This document shows positions 8,248 to 16,070 of a stretch of 37,808 bases of DNA, one piece after another (position 1 is the first letter of the stretch; the number at the start of each line of letters is the position of its first letter). Below the pieces are notes generated by a model that was not told the DNA's origin, searched no databases, and saw only the letters and a program-made list of their open reading frames with translations. A program made the translations under genes and the position numbers. The DNA is from an uncultured Ruminococcus sp. (GTDB lineage: Bacteria; Bacillota; Clostridia; Oscillospirales; Acutalibacteraceae): positions 1 to 37,808 of the forward strand of contig CACYFH010000011.1 in the NCBI GenBank assembly GCA_902773635.1, in the 5' to 3' direction.

Positions 8248-9849
8248 ATGAAGAAGAAAACCGTCAGCCTGATCCTGATCCTCTGCATGCTTTTCTCGTG
8301 CCTGACTGCAGTCGGCTTCTCTGCGGAGAGCAAGGACTACGGCCTCGCGAAGAGCTGTGAGGACGGCAACATCCTCCACTGTTTCAACTGGACGCTCGCC
8401 CAGATCAAGGAGGAGCTGCCGAATATCGCAGAAGCGGGCTTCACCTCCGTGCAGACCTCTCCCCTGCAGTCCCACGACGGCAACACGCAGTGGTACTGGC
8501 TCTACCAGCCCAAGGGCTTCACCATCGGCAACGAGCTCGGCTCCTATGACGACCTGAGAGCGCTGTGCACCGAAGCGCACAAATACGGCGTGAAGATCAT
8601 CGTGGACGTGGTCGCGAACCATGTTGCGGGCAGTAAGACCGGCAACCTCGCGAACAGCGTGGAGAACGTGTTCAAGACCAACAAATCGACGTATTTTCAC
8701 AATATGGGCGAATGTACCAACTATAACAACCGCTACGACGTTACCCATAAGAACATCGGCATGCCCGACCTGAACAGCGAGAACACCGCGATCCAAAATA
8801 TGGTCGCCGCGATGATCGAGCAATACAAAGCCGCGGGCGTGGACGGCATCCGCTGGGACGCCGCCAAGCATATCTCCCTCCCCTCGGAGAACTGCGCCTT
8901 CTGGGATAAGATGTCCAAGATCGACATGTATCAGTACGGCGAGATCCTCGACAACCCCGCCGGCGACAGCGGAACTACCGTCAACAAAAACCTGATGAAC
9001 GAGTACGCGCAGTACATCCGCGTCACGGACAGCAAGTACAGCAGCACGATCATGACCGCCGTGAGGGACGGCTCAAACGCCAAGAGCACAGGCTACTGGA
9101 ACAGACAGGGTCTCTCAACCGACCGCCTGATCTACTGGGCGGAGAGCCACGACACCTACTCCAACACCGACGGCTGGACAAAGAATATCAACCAGAACAA
9201 GATCGACCGCGCCTACGCCATCCTCGGCGCGCGCGCGGACGCCCAGTCGCTCTATCTCTCCCGACCCTTCGAGAAGAACCACACCTCCATCTACTACGGC
9301 AAGAAGGGCAGCACCCACTTCACCTCCAAGGAGGTCGCCGCTGTCAACCACTTCCATAACGCCATGATCGGCAAGGAGGAGAAGTACTCCAACTCCGGCG
9401 GCTGCTACGTCGTCTGGCGTCAGGGCGGCGCGGTCATCGTCTCGATGAAGGATTCCGATATCGACGTCACCGTCTCCAACAACGGGAAGCTGGTGCCCGT
9501 CGGCACCTATCTCGACGAGGTCTCCGGCAGCGCCTTCACCGTCACGGAGACGAGCATCACCGGCCATATCGGCGCGAGCGGCATCGCCGTCATCTACAAC
9601 AAAGAGCCCGATACCCCCGATCTCCTGATCGGCGACACGAGCCTTGACGAGCACCTCGACGTTGACGACGCGACCCTCATCCAGCGCCATCTGGACGCGA
9701 TCATCACCCTGCCCGACGACAAACAGCTCGCGGCTGACGCGGATCGGGACGGACAGGTGACCATCGTCGACGCGACCGCCATCCAGTGGTATCTCGCGGA
9801 GATGGATTACTCCGGTTCAAAGGTCGGGAAACGCCTGAGCGAACTGTAG
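8248..9849 (+). CDS. secreted GH13 alpha-amylase with C-terminal type I dockerin
   Basis: A 533-residue exported enzyme. Residues 1-26 are a signal peptide. The GH13 barrel carries the four classical regions: VDVVANHV (120-127), GIRWDAAKH with nucleophile Asp204, GEILD with acid/base Glu232, and WAESHD with Asp302. A beta-sandwich C-domain follows to about residue 455. Residues 462-518 form two calcium-binding dockerin repeats, DTSLDEHLDVDD and DADRDGQVTIVD, each followed by an A-T-x-I-Q helix. It should cleave internal alpha-1,4 bonds of starch outside the cell and dock on a cohesin. The cohesin-like protein at 36452-37537 is a candidate partner. The start at 8248 follows GAAAGAAGGG; the in-frame extension to 8203 lacks a site. 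Confidence 0.93.
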   Translation: MKKKTVSLILILCMLFSCLTAVGFSAESKDYGLAKSCEDGNILHCFNWTLAQIKEELPNIAEAGFTSVQTSPLQSHDGNTQWYWLYQPKGFTIGNELGSYDDLRALCTEAHKYGVKIIVDVVANHVAGSKTGNLANSVENVFKTNKSTYFHNMGECTNYNNRYDVTHKNIGMPDLNSENTAIQNMVAAMIEQYKAAGVDGIRWDAAKHISLPSENCAFWDKMSKIDMYQYGEILDNPAGDSGTTVNKNLMNEYAQYIRVTDSKYSSTIMTAVRDGSNAKSTGYWNRQGLSTDRLIYWAESHDTYSNTDGWTKNINQNKIDRAYAILGARADAQSLYLSRPFEKNHTSIYYGKKGSTHFTSKEVAAVNHFHNAMIGKEEKYSNSGGCYVVWRQGGAVIVSMKDSDIDVTVSNNGKLVPVGTYLDEVSGSAFTVTETSITGHIGASGIAVIYNKEPDTPDLLIGDTSLDEHLDVDDATLIQRHLDAIITLPDDKQLAADADRDGQVTIVDATAIQWYLAEMDYSGSKVGKRLSEL

Positions 9850-9880
9850 GGCGACTGTAGATATCCGAACAGCATCAATA

Positions 9881-9917
9881 AACGGGGCTGCCACACCAAG
9901 TGACAGCCCCGTTTTTG
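9881..9917. terminator. convergent hairpin terminator after amylase and nuclease genes
   Basis: ACGGGGCTG and CAGCCCCGT form a strong stem extended inward by CAC/GTG across a mismatch, with a T-run on the plus strand (GTTTTTG). It lies between the convergent amylase and PD-(D/E)XK genes. Confidence 0.8.
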
Positions 9918-9919
9918 CG

Positions 9920-11170
9920 TTATGATTCCCCGTAACCGTTCTCTGCTAGAATCTCTGAGATCGTCTCGCCTTCTCCGTCAGCTCTGCCGGAACGGATCAG
10001 CTTCCATTTCCCGGCGGACGGTCCGTAGGACGTTTTGCTCCGTTTGTCCGCGCCCTTCTCCGCCTCCGCCGCGGCGGCATTGATGGTATCAAAGTATCGG
10101 GGTTCGCCCTGAGCGTCCGTCAGACACTGAACGTCATCCGTTCCGTCATATCCCGTTTTGGAAGTGTATCCGACGATACATTTATACCGACCGTCCGTGA
10201 TGCAGAACTGCATCACATAGGTGACGCCGTTTCTGGTCGTGATCAGCTCCGTCTTCTCCGGAACAACGTACCCCATTTCGATCAGGAATCTGATCAGAGC
10301 CTCTCCGGTGGGCGTTTTCTCCGTCGCGGGAGTGATCGGAAGCTGCTTCGCCGCGCTGAGTATCTCGTTGAGATATACCCTGTACTGATGATAGAAAACA
10401 CATTCGTCCGAGGTCTCGTCCCTCTCTCCGGGCAGGCGATTCATAACAGCGCGGATCTTTTCGAACGCCCGCTCATGCTTACGGAAGATCCTCTGAGCGA
10501 TATCGGAGACGATGCAGATATAGTGACAGTATTTCGCGCTTCTTTTGCCGTTAACGAAGGGATTCGGATTTGAGATCGCCCGAGCGTACTGTTCGAGTAC
10601 CAAGCGCGTTTTATCGGGGATGTCGGTACGATCAAGGCACTCGCGGATCACCGCGTCATAGAACTCCTGATAAGTGATCGTAACAAAATGCCTGTTTTCC
10701 GCCTTCGCTCCGAAAGCCGTCAGATAGATATAGATCTGCGGGGTCTCTTCACGGGAGTACTCCTCATAATAGCGATTCGTCTGCGGATCGGCGCCGTTGC
10801 GGAGCGTCTCGGAAGCGCCCACCTTGTTTTCGATCACCAGGATCAGGTCGTCACTCCTGCCGAAGATATCCACCTGTCCGTTTCCTTCGGTCAGAGGCTT
10901 CTCGGTATCCAGCTCCATCTCGCTGAGACGCTCCGGATCATAAGGCGTTCTCTCGCCCTTCTTCTTATCATGAAGCTGAAGCAGCGCCCTGAGCGGCTGC
11001 GTGCCGAGCTGATGGTTGGACTTCGGGTTGAGCAGCCAGTAGTAAAAGCTGCTGTGCCACTGTTCGCGGCTGGTGTCTCCCATGATCGTGAAGAGGTTCG
11101 GCTCCTCATACATGCGTATCACAGACTGAAAATCCTCGTCATTCTCCAGTGCGAGAATCAATGGATCCAT
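9920..11170 (-). CDS. PD-(D/E)XK nuclease superfamily protein (PDDEXK_4-like)
   Basis: A 416-residue soluble protein. The N-terminal half carries FYYWLLNP near residue 42, then GQVDIFGRSDDLILVIENK at 98-116, which is a clear PD-(D/E)XK active site: Asp101, Glu114 and Lys116 on consecutive strands. This layout matches the PDDEXK_4 family of restriction-like nucleases. The C-terminal part (about residues 190-416) matches no family I can name. No methyltransferase, helicase or specificity subunit lies nearby, so the substrate and role (defence, repair or other) are unknown. The start at 11170 is preceded by AAAGGGGAT. It follows thiN by 61 bases on the same strand and may be co-transcribed with it. 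Confidence 0.75.
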   Translation of the reverse strand: MDPLILALENDEDFQSVIRMYEEPNLFTIMGDTSREQWHSSFYYWLLNPKSNHQLGTQPLRALLQLHDKKKGERTPYDPERLSEMELDTEKPLTEGNGQVDIFGRSDDLILVIENKVGASETLRNGADPQTNRYYEEYSREETPQIYIYLTAFGAKAENRHFVTITYQEFYDAVIRECLDRTDIPDKTRLVLEQYARAISNPNPFVNGKRSAKYCHYICIVSDIAQRIFRKHERAFEKIRAVMNRLPGERDETSDECVFYHQYRVYLNEILSAAKQLPITPATEKTPTGEALIRFLIEMGYVVPEKTELITTRNGVTYVMQFCITDGRYKCIVGYTSKTGYDGTDDVQCLTDAQGEPRYFDTINAAAAEAEKGADKRSKTSYGPSAGKWKLIRSGRADGEGETISEILAENGYGES

Positions 11171-11231
11171 CGGAATTATCCCCTTTCTGAATAATCGTAT
11201 TAACTGTTTTTCCGAGCGCTTTCCGACGTGA

Positions 11232-11858
11232 TCAGCACTCCGTCTTGCTCTGTATCATGATCAGCAGATCGCCGTCCGTGACGGATATCCGCGACGGCTT
11301 GCCGATGAAGGCGTTGCTCACGCCCATATGTGAGGTACGCGGCAGGTCGAGCCCCCGCGCCTCATAGTCAAGCCCTTCGATATCCACACCCCGCGCGATA
11401 TCGCTCAGCGCGAAAACGGAGACGCGCCCGCTCTCCCTCTCATGAAGCTCCAGCGCCGCATTATGCAGGACGGTAAAGCAGAATTCCTCCGAGAGGAACC
11501 ACGCTCTCCCGCCGCGCACGGCGATATCCAGCGCGATCGCGATATTGGCGACCGTGTGGTCGAGCAGTCCGCCGACCGCGCCGTAGATCACAAAATCCGT
11601 GAATCCTCTCTGAAAGCCCAGCTCCACCGCGTGGCCCACGTCGGTATCGTCCTTGCGAACCTCGAGCCGTATAACGTTCTCTGCGTCGGGCGCTTCTCCG
11701 AGTGAATCGAAATCCCCGACCGTGAGATCGGGCTTCACCCCGAGCGACAGCGCGACGTCATAGCCCCTGTCCGCCGCGATCACAAGATCGCCCTCCTGCG
11801 GTTTTATCGGATAATATACAACCGGCAGAGCGCCGAAGATAAAGCATTTACCATTCAT
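11232..11858 (-). CDS. thiN: thiamine pyrophosphokinase
   Basis: A 208-residue cytoplasmic enzyme that transfers pyrophosphate from ATP to thiamine to give thiamine diphosphate. The N-terminal domain has AADRGYDVALSLGVKPD and GDFDSLG (near residues 34-64) and then KDDTD, the acidic motifs that bind magnesium and ATP in this family. GAVGGLLDHTVANI near residue 100 matches the family's thiamine-contacting region. The C-terminal beta-sandwich ends in LMIQ. Length is typical. The ATG at 11858 is chosen; a TTG at 11882 lies inside the heptamer repeat tract that supplies AGGAG sequences upstream. No other thiamine genes are in the window. Confidence 0.88.
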   Translation of the reverse strand: MNGKCFIFGALPVVYYPIKPQEGDLVIAADRGYDVALSLGVKPDLTVGDFDSLGEAPDAENVIRLEVRKDDTDVGHAVELGFQRGFTDFVIYGAVGGLLDHTVANIAIALDIAVRGGRAWFLSEEFCFTVLHNAALELHERESGRVSVFALSDIARGVDIEGLDYEARGLDLPRTSHMGVSNAFIGKPSRISVTDGDLLIMIQSKTEC

Positions 11859-11872
11859 AACCAAATGAGCTC

Positions 11873-11914
11873 CTAACTCCAAACTCCTAATTCCTAATTC
11901 CTAACTCCTAACTC
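11873..11914. repeat. heptanucleotide tandem repeat, six units
   Basis: Six head-to-tail 7-mers read CTAACTC, CAAACTC, CTAATTC, CTAATTC, CTAACTC, CTAACTC. On the minus strand this is a run of (GAGTTAG)-like units directly upstream of thiN that repeatedly creates AGGAG-like sequence. It resembles the short tandem heptamers described in other bacteria, chiefly cyanobacteria. Confidence 0.8.
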
Positions 11915-11953
11915 AAACTATACCCTCTCCCCCGCATGATGTCAAGCGCGGGC

Positions 11954-11982
11954 TTGTTTTTCCCGCCCTTTCGTGCTATAAT
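11954..11982 (+). promoter_or_regulatory. sigma-A promoter for the alpha/beta hydrolase gene
   Basis: TTGTTT, a 17-base spacer and a perfect TATAAT with an extended −10 (TGC before TATAAT). The ATG at 12007 follows after 24 bases with AAAGGAG between. The 16-mer CTTTCGTGCTATAATC (11968-11983) recurs at 29312-29327. Confidence 0.75.
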
Positions 11983-12006
11983 CGGCGTGACACAAAGGAG
12001 ACTATC

Positions 12007-12765
12007 ATGGAAAAGTATTTCAGCATCAACCAGAAGAATATGAGCGTCAAATGCAAGATCTACTGCGAGAATCCGCGCGCGGTCGAGCGCGTGGTGCTCT
12101 CCGGTCACGGCTTCGGCGGTCACAAGGATAACCGCGCCGCCGAGAAGCTATACAACCGCCTGCAAAAGCGCAATAAGAATATCGCCCTGATCACCTTCAA
12201 CTGGCCGGGTCACGGCGACGACGCCTCTCCCCAGCTCCGTCTTGAGGGCTGTGACCGCTACCTCACGGCGGTGCTCGACTATATCCGCACCGAGCTGCAT
12301 ACGGAGGAAATCTACGGCAGCGCGAACAGCTTCGGCGGCTATCTCTTCCTCAAATACATCTACGAGCATGGCTCCCCCTTTGTCAAGACCGTTCTCCGAT
12401 CCCCTGCCGTCAATATCTATCAGTCGCTCCGCGAGCGCATCATGAACGCGGGCGAGTTGGAGGAGATCGAGAAGGGCAGGACGGCGCTCGTCGGCTTCGA
12501 CCGCAAGATCCGGGTCTCCGCCGAATTCCTGAATGACCTCAAAGAAGCGGATATTACCACCTGGGATTTCTCCCCCTTCGCCGACGATATCTTCATCATC
12601 CACGGCGACAGGGACGAGATCATCGACTGCGAAGCGTCGTGGATGTTCGCTGAGGAAAACGGCATTGGCTTCTACATCGAGGAAGGCGCCGACCACCGCT
12701 ACACCGACCCGCTGAAAATGGACGACGCCATCAAGCAGACGGTACAGTTCTTCGGTCTGCGCTGA
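12007..12765 (+). CDS. alpha/beta hydrolase family protein
   Basis: A 252-residue cytoplasmic serine hydrolase. LSGHGFGGHKDN near residues 36-47 forms the oxyanion region. GSANSFGGYLF near 102-112 is the nucleophile elbow, with Ser106 in an N-S-F-G-G version of GxSxG. HGDRDEIID near 199-207 supplies the acid, and ADHRYT near 226-231 the histidine. It belongs to the broad dienelactone hydrolase/BAAT-like or YqkD-like esterase group, and the natural substrate cannot be told. It has its own promoter, and ribosome binding site AAAGGAG 7 bases before the ATG. Monocistronic as far as visible. Confidence 0.8.
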   Translation: MEKYFSINQKNMSVKCKIYCENPRAVERVVLSGHGFGGHKDNRAAEKLYNRLQKRNKNIALITFNWPGHGDDASPQLRLEGCDRYLTAVLDYIRTELHTEEIYGSANSFGGYLFLKYIYEHGSPFVKTVLRSPAVNIYQSLRERIMNAGELEEIEKGRTALVGFDRKIRVSAEFLNDLKEADITTWDFSPFADDIFIIHGDRDEIIDCEASWMFAEENGIGFYIEEGADHRYTDPLKMDDAIKQTVQFFGLR

Positions 12766-12845
12766 AAAAAAAGGCAGATTTAATTCTAAATAAGAATAAA
12801 AAATCCGAACAATTTATGAATAAGCGATTTTTTCAGCGCAATATA

Positions 12846-12874
12846 TAGACAAAATCAAAAAAATGTTGTATATT
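12846..12874 (+). promoter_or_regulatory. sigma-A promoter for the PrsA-like lipoprotein gene
   Basis: TAGACA and TATATT are spaced by 17 bases in a very AT-rich tract. This leaves a 5' leader of about 120 bases before the ATG at 13005. Confidence 0.5.
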
Positions 12875-12953
12875 ATATTGGTTAAGACAGCGCTGATCCC
12901 ATCGGTTTTCTCTCCTATCGGAGCGCCGAAGGATCCGACTTCACTTAAATCAC

Positions 12954-12984
12954 GGGATCTCCTGCGCCAAAAGCGCACGATCCC
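12954..12984 (+). promoter_or_regulatory. leader hairpin upstream of the PrsA-like gene
   Basis: GGGATC (12954-12959) pairs with GATCCC (12979-12984), and inside it GCGC (12964-12967) pairs with GCGC (12973-12976) around a CAAAA loop. The hairpin ends about 8 bases before the ribosome binding site, so it may affect message stability or translation. I recognise no riboswitch family. Confidence 0.4.
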
Positions 12985-13004
12985 AACAAAGGACGGTAAT
13001 AACA

Positions 13005-14132
13005 ATGAAGAATTTTTCTAAGATCCTCTGCGTCGTTCTGGCGCTGGTCATGGCGCTCTCCGTCGCGGCGTGCTCTATGTCCAAGCAGTACGCCTACAAG
13101 GAGAACGACACGGAACTGCCCATCGGCGTGTACATCTACTATCTCCGTAGCGCCTACAGCCAGGCGGAAGGCTTCGCCCAGAAGTCCGAACTCTATGATT
13201 CCGAGACCGGCAAGTATGACGGCAAGGATTCCTTCCTGAAGATGGAGATCACCGACGACGACGGCAACACCGCAGTCGCTGAGCAGTGGATCAAGGACAA
13301 GGCGGAAAAAGACACCAAGCTCGCCATCGCGACCTATCTCAAAGCCAAGGAGCTCAACGCGAGCACCATCGACCAGACCGAGCTCGACAGCGCCAAGAGC
13401 TACTACAAGAGCTATTGGGAACAGAGCCTGAGCGCCGACTATGAGACCTACGGCATCAGCTTCGATTCCTTCATGCAGATCGCTTACCTGCTCCCCGTCA
13501 CCGAGAGCAACGCGTTTAAAGCGCAGTACGCGGCGGACGGTCCCACCCCCGTTTCCGACGAGGAGCTGAGCAAGTACTTCACCGACAACTACACCTCCTA
13601 CAAGTACTTCTCCGTCAACCTCTATGAGACCGCGACCGCTGACGAGGCTTCCTCGGAGACCTCTACCGAGTCCGTTCCGCTCTCCGAGGACAAGATCGCC
13701 GCTTATCAGAAGGAGTTCGACGGCTATGCCAAGACCCTTTCCTCCGGCGGTTCCTATGACGACGTGATCGCCGACTACATGAAGGCGCACGACATCACCG
13801 AGGATCCCACCACCGCCAACGTCGAGGTCATCGACAAGGAGACCACCGATCAGCTCATGAAGGCGATCCTTGACATGAAGGACGGCCAGGCGATGACCAT
13901 CGAGATCGGCGAGACCGATACCACCAAGCAGCTTTACGTTCTCTATCGCGAGCCGATCGCCAACCAGCTCAAGGCTTATACCGATCCCGAACAGCACCGT
14001 GACGACGTCCTCTCTTCCATGAAGCACGAGGAATTCGACGAGCTGCTCGAGAAGTACGCCGAGGAAAAGGGCGTCAAGCTCTCTTCCGACTGCGGCAAAT
14101 ACAACCCCTCTATGTTTGAGGCGAAAAAATAA
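13005..14132 (+). CDS. PrsA/SurA-like lipoprotein (probable extracytoplasmic foldase)
   Basis: A 375-residue exported lipoprotein with lipobox LSVAAC (lipidated Cys23). The mature part is charged and helical. A SurA/trigger-factor-like N-domain ([19 protein letters not shown] near residue 42) is followed by a long helical segment. [22 protein letters not shown] near residue 185 resembles the hinge that in PrsA leads into the parvulin domain. The expected parvulin signatures are not evident in the region that follows, so it may act only as a chaperone. It is followed after 14 bases by the proline-repeat surface protein, a plausible client in the same operon. Start supported by AAAGGACGG upstream. 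A general lipoprotein of unknown role is the alternative. Confidence 0.65.
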   Translation: MKNFSKILCVVLALVMALSVAACSMSKQYAYKENDTELPIGVYIYYLRSAYSQAEGFAQKSELYDSETGKYDGKDSFLKMEITDDDGNTAVAEQWIKDKAEKDTKLAIATYLKAKELNASTIDQTELDSAKSYYKSYWEQSLSADYETYGISFDSFMQIAYLLPVTESNAFKAQYAADGPTPVSDEELSKYFTDNYTSYKYFSVNLYETATADEASSETSTESVPLSEDKIAAYQKEFDGYAKTLSSGGSYDDVIADYMKAHDITEDPTTANVEVIDKETTDQLMKAILDMKDGQAMTIEIGETDTTKQLYVLYREPIANQLKAYTDPEQHRDDVLSSMKHEEFDELLEKYAEEKGVKLSSDCGKYNPSMFEAKK

Positions 14133-14146
14133 TTGGAGTTGATTTG

Positions 14147-14959
14147 ATGAAAAAATCAATGAAATTCATTTCCCTGCTGTTAGCAGTCGTTTTCCTGATC
14201 GCGGGCACCATGATGATCGCGTCCGCTGACGAGGAAACGGGCGGCGACACGCCTATTGATACGCCCGTCGATTCCAATCCGACTCCCGATCCCGATCCAA
14301 CCCCTGTCGATCCCGATCCGACTCCCGTCGATCCCGATCCAACCCCTGTCGATCCCGATCCGACTCCCGTTGATCCCAATCCGACCCCTGATCCCGACCC
14401 CAATCCCGATTACACCGGCGGCGGTACGGTTGACGGCGGCAGCACCTACACCCCCTCCAACAACGACGATCCCGTGTTCTTCGGCGACGCTTCCCAGTAC
14501 GATTACAACACCGGCAACAGCGAGGCGTCCGCAGGCTCCGTGAAGCAGCAGACCAACCTCTACAACACCTCCGGTCTGAGCGATTCCGAGGTCGCTCCCA
14601 ACAAGTGGAGCGAGATCACGCTGGATGAAAAGACCACGTCCGTTCCCAACGCCAACGCCTCCTTCGCTTCCATCAAGAACAACACCGGCAGGGAGGACGA
14701 CAGCCAGTGGATCCTCTTCCTCGGCTATGCGTTGATCGCGCTCGCGGTGCTCGGCATCCTCTACTTCATCATCGCGACAGTCACGGCACGCTCCGCCAAC
14801 AAGAAGCGCATGCAGATGCAGGCTGAGAGAGCCTACGCTCCCGCGCCGGAGGAAAGCGTCAAGCGCACCTCCCACGCACAGAACGCGCCCCGCCACAGAG
14901 CGTCCGCTAAAGCGGATACCGGCGAGATCTACGTTCCCCGCCGCTCCCGCGCAAAATAA
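14147..14959 (+). CDS. membrane-anchored surface protein with D-P-x-P-T-P repeats
   Basis: A 270-residue protein with a signal peptide (residues 1-27), a proline/aspartate repeat segment DPDPTPV repeated from about residue 48 to 76 and continuing to about 88, and a Gly/Ser/Asn-rich extracellular part. A transmembrane helix follows at about 188-213, then a basic cytoplasmic tail of about 57 residues ending RRSRAK. The repeats should form a stiff polyproline spacer. I do not recognise a functional domain. The start is the ATG at 14147 behind GGAGTTG; the preceding TTG is less likely. It probably shares a transcript with the PrsA-like lipoprotein 14 bases upstream, and it uses the same signal–linker–C-terminal-TM plan as three proteins at 34855-37537. 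Confidence 0.7.
   Translation: MKKSMKFISLLLAVVFLIAGTMMIASADEETGGDTPIDTPVDSNPTPDPDPTPVDPDPTPVDPDPTPVDPDPTPVDPNPTPDPDPNPDYTGGGTVDGGSTYTPSNNDDPVFFGDASQYDYNTGNSEASAGSVKQQTNLYNTSGLSDSEVAPNKWSEITLDEKTTSVPNANASFASIKNNTGREDDSQWILFLGYALIALAVLGILYFIIATVTARSANKKRMQMQAERAYAPAPEESVKRTSHAQNAPRHRASAKADTGEIYVPRRSRAK
14288..14371 (+). repeat. four 21-base coding repeats (DPDPTPV), alternating in codon use
   Basis: Four in-frame 21-mers encode DPDPTPV. Units 1 and 3 use CCA-ACC-CCT and units 2 and 4 use CCG-ACT-CCC, so the true duplication unit is 42 bases. This points to recent slippage or unequal crossing over. Confidence 0.85.
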
Positions 14960-14973
14960 TCAAACACATGTAA

Positions 14974-15006
14974 AAAAGCGCCCCTGATCGCTCAGGAGGC
15001 GCTTTT
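14974..15006. terminator. bidirectional terminator between surface-protein gene and phage operon
   Basis: AAAAGCGCC pairs with GGCGCTTTT, with an inner CCTGA/TCAGG stem and a bulged A. A/T runs on both sides let it serve the rightward surface-protein gene and the leftward phage operon, whose last stop is at 15018. Confidence 0.85.
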
Positions 15007-15017
15007 CTCATGCCCGT

Positions 15018-15482
15018 TTATCGGAACGCAACGATCGTGTACTGCGTGCCGCTTTTATTCAGATCGACCATCTGTCCGTCGCTCGCGGAAGCGGACTGGC
15101 TGACGAGCACGCCCGACGTGTTCAGCGCGATACCGGCCGTACCGCCGTAGCCGAAGGACGCGACCGCGCAGTTGACATGCGTCACCCCGCTGCTCACGGA
15201 TACCGGTGAAACGCCGCGGCGGTATACGATCACGAGCTTTGCCTGAAAGCCCAGATCGATCGTGCGCGTCGCCTCACCGTTGCCGGAGTAGACCCTCAGC
15301 ACAAACGGCTCAGCGATCCTCTCCTTCTCCGCCGCTGTCAGATGTACCGCGCTGTCAGCCAGATGACCGCCCAGCGCGGTGTCGATGATACTGTTATCCG
15401 ATACAAAATCCGCGCGCTTGGGGCGATCGGATGCGCTCCAGTTGCTCAGGTGCAGATTCGGTGTATAACTGCTAGATGCCAT
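15018..15482 (-). CDS. phage tail fibre-like protein
   Basis: A 154-residue protein and the last gene of the operon. The N-terminus, YTPNLHLSNWSASDRPKRAD, is the kind of opening found in clostridial prophage receptor-binding or tail-fibre proteins, where it attaches to the baseplate. A short helical stretch (HLTAAEKERI near residue 48) precedes a Gly/Ser/Val-rich beta domain that could bind a cell-surface ligand. No chaperone or second fibre gene follows. GAGGGAAA lies upstream of the ATG at 15482. The assignment rests on position and the N-terminal pattern. Confidence 0.65.
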   Translation of the reverse strand: MASSSYTPNLHLSNWSASDRPKRADFVSDNSIIDTALGGHLADSAVHLTAAEKERIAEPFVLRVYSGNGEATRTIDLGFQAKLVIVYRRGVSPVSVSSGVTHVNCAVASFGYGGTAGIALNTSGVLVSQSASASDGQMVDLNKSGTQYTIVAFR

Positions 15483-15499
15483 TCATTTCCCTCATTTCC

Positions 15500-16069
15500 T
15501 TATGATTCGGACGGCGTGCGCTCGTCCAGCTCCTGCCACGTCAGATCGTTCTGATCGCTCTGCGAGAAGCTCAGCTCCAGCGCGTCGATATCCGCCCAGG
15601 TCAGCGTGTTGAAGGTCATCTGGAATTCCAGATGCGCCGGGATGATCTTCCCGATCTCACGCAGGATGAACGCCTGCTCCGCCTGCGAATAATCCGCCGT
15701 CGCGGTGATGTTCAGGCGACCCAGCGCCGGAAACTCGCTGATCTGATACTTCAGACCGAGACTGTCCAACGCCCTGCGAATGCCTGCGGGCGTAAAGTCG
15801 CTCTCTCCCAGATTCATTCTGAGCAGGAGCAGCTCGCGGCGCTTCTCTACGCTTTCGCCCTCTCTGGAGGGACCGAAAAGCTCCTCATACACGCGCAGCC
15901 CGACGTCCTCCGCCGTGCCGATAAAACGCTCGCGGAACATGCCGTCAAGCTCCGTGTACAGCCTTTCGATCTCCTCCGCAAAAACCTGCAGCTCGCGGTT
16001 GGAAACCTCCGCGTCCTCGCGATACAGTCCGATCGGTTCAAGACTTCTTTTCAGCGTCTCATAGACCAT
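15500..16069 (-). CDS. XkdU/YmfQ-like baseplate protein (DUF2313 type)
   Basis: A 189-residue protein directly after baseplate J, the usual place of the XkdU/YmfQ/gp48 family of baseplate wedge-completion proteins. The sequence has the family's pattern: an N-terminal helical half with EEIERLYTELDGMFRERF, then REGESVEKRRELLLLRMNLGESDFTPAGIRRALDSLGL cut by positions 75-113, and a beta C-terminus. The start at 16069 lies 1 base after the stop of baseplate J and is preceded by GGAGGTG. In contractile particles it links the wedge to the fibre, and here the fibre gene follows at once. Confidence 0.72.
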   Translation of the reverse strand: MVYETLKRSLEPIGLYREDAEVSNRELQVFAEEIERLYTELDGMFRERFIGTAEDVGLRVYEELFGPSREGESVEKRRELLLLRMNLGESDFTPAGIRRALDSLGLKYQISEFPALGRLNITATADYSQAEQAFILREIGKIIPAHLEFQMTFNTLTWADIDALELSFSQSDQNDLTWQELDERTPSES

Positions 16070-16070
16070 C

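Noticed and set aside
11873..11914. CRISPR array
   Set aside because: The units are only 7 bases with no spacers. No CRISPR-type repeat-spacer structure or cas gene was seen anywhere in the window.
14256..14543. Ile/Pro-rich frame within the repeat gene
   Set aside because: Frame-shifted translation of the DPDPTPV repeats; not an independent gene.
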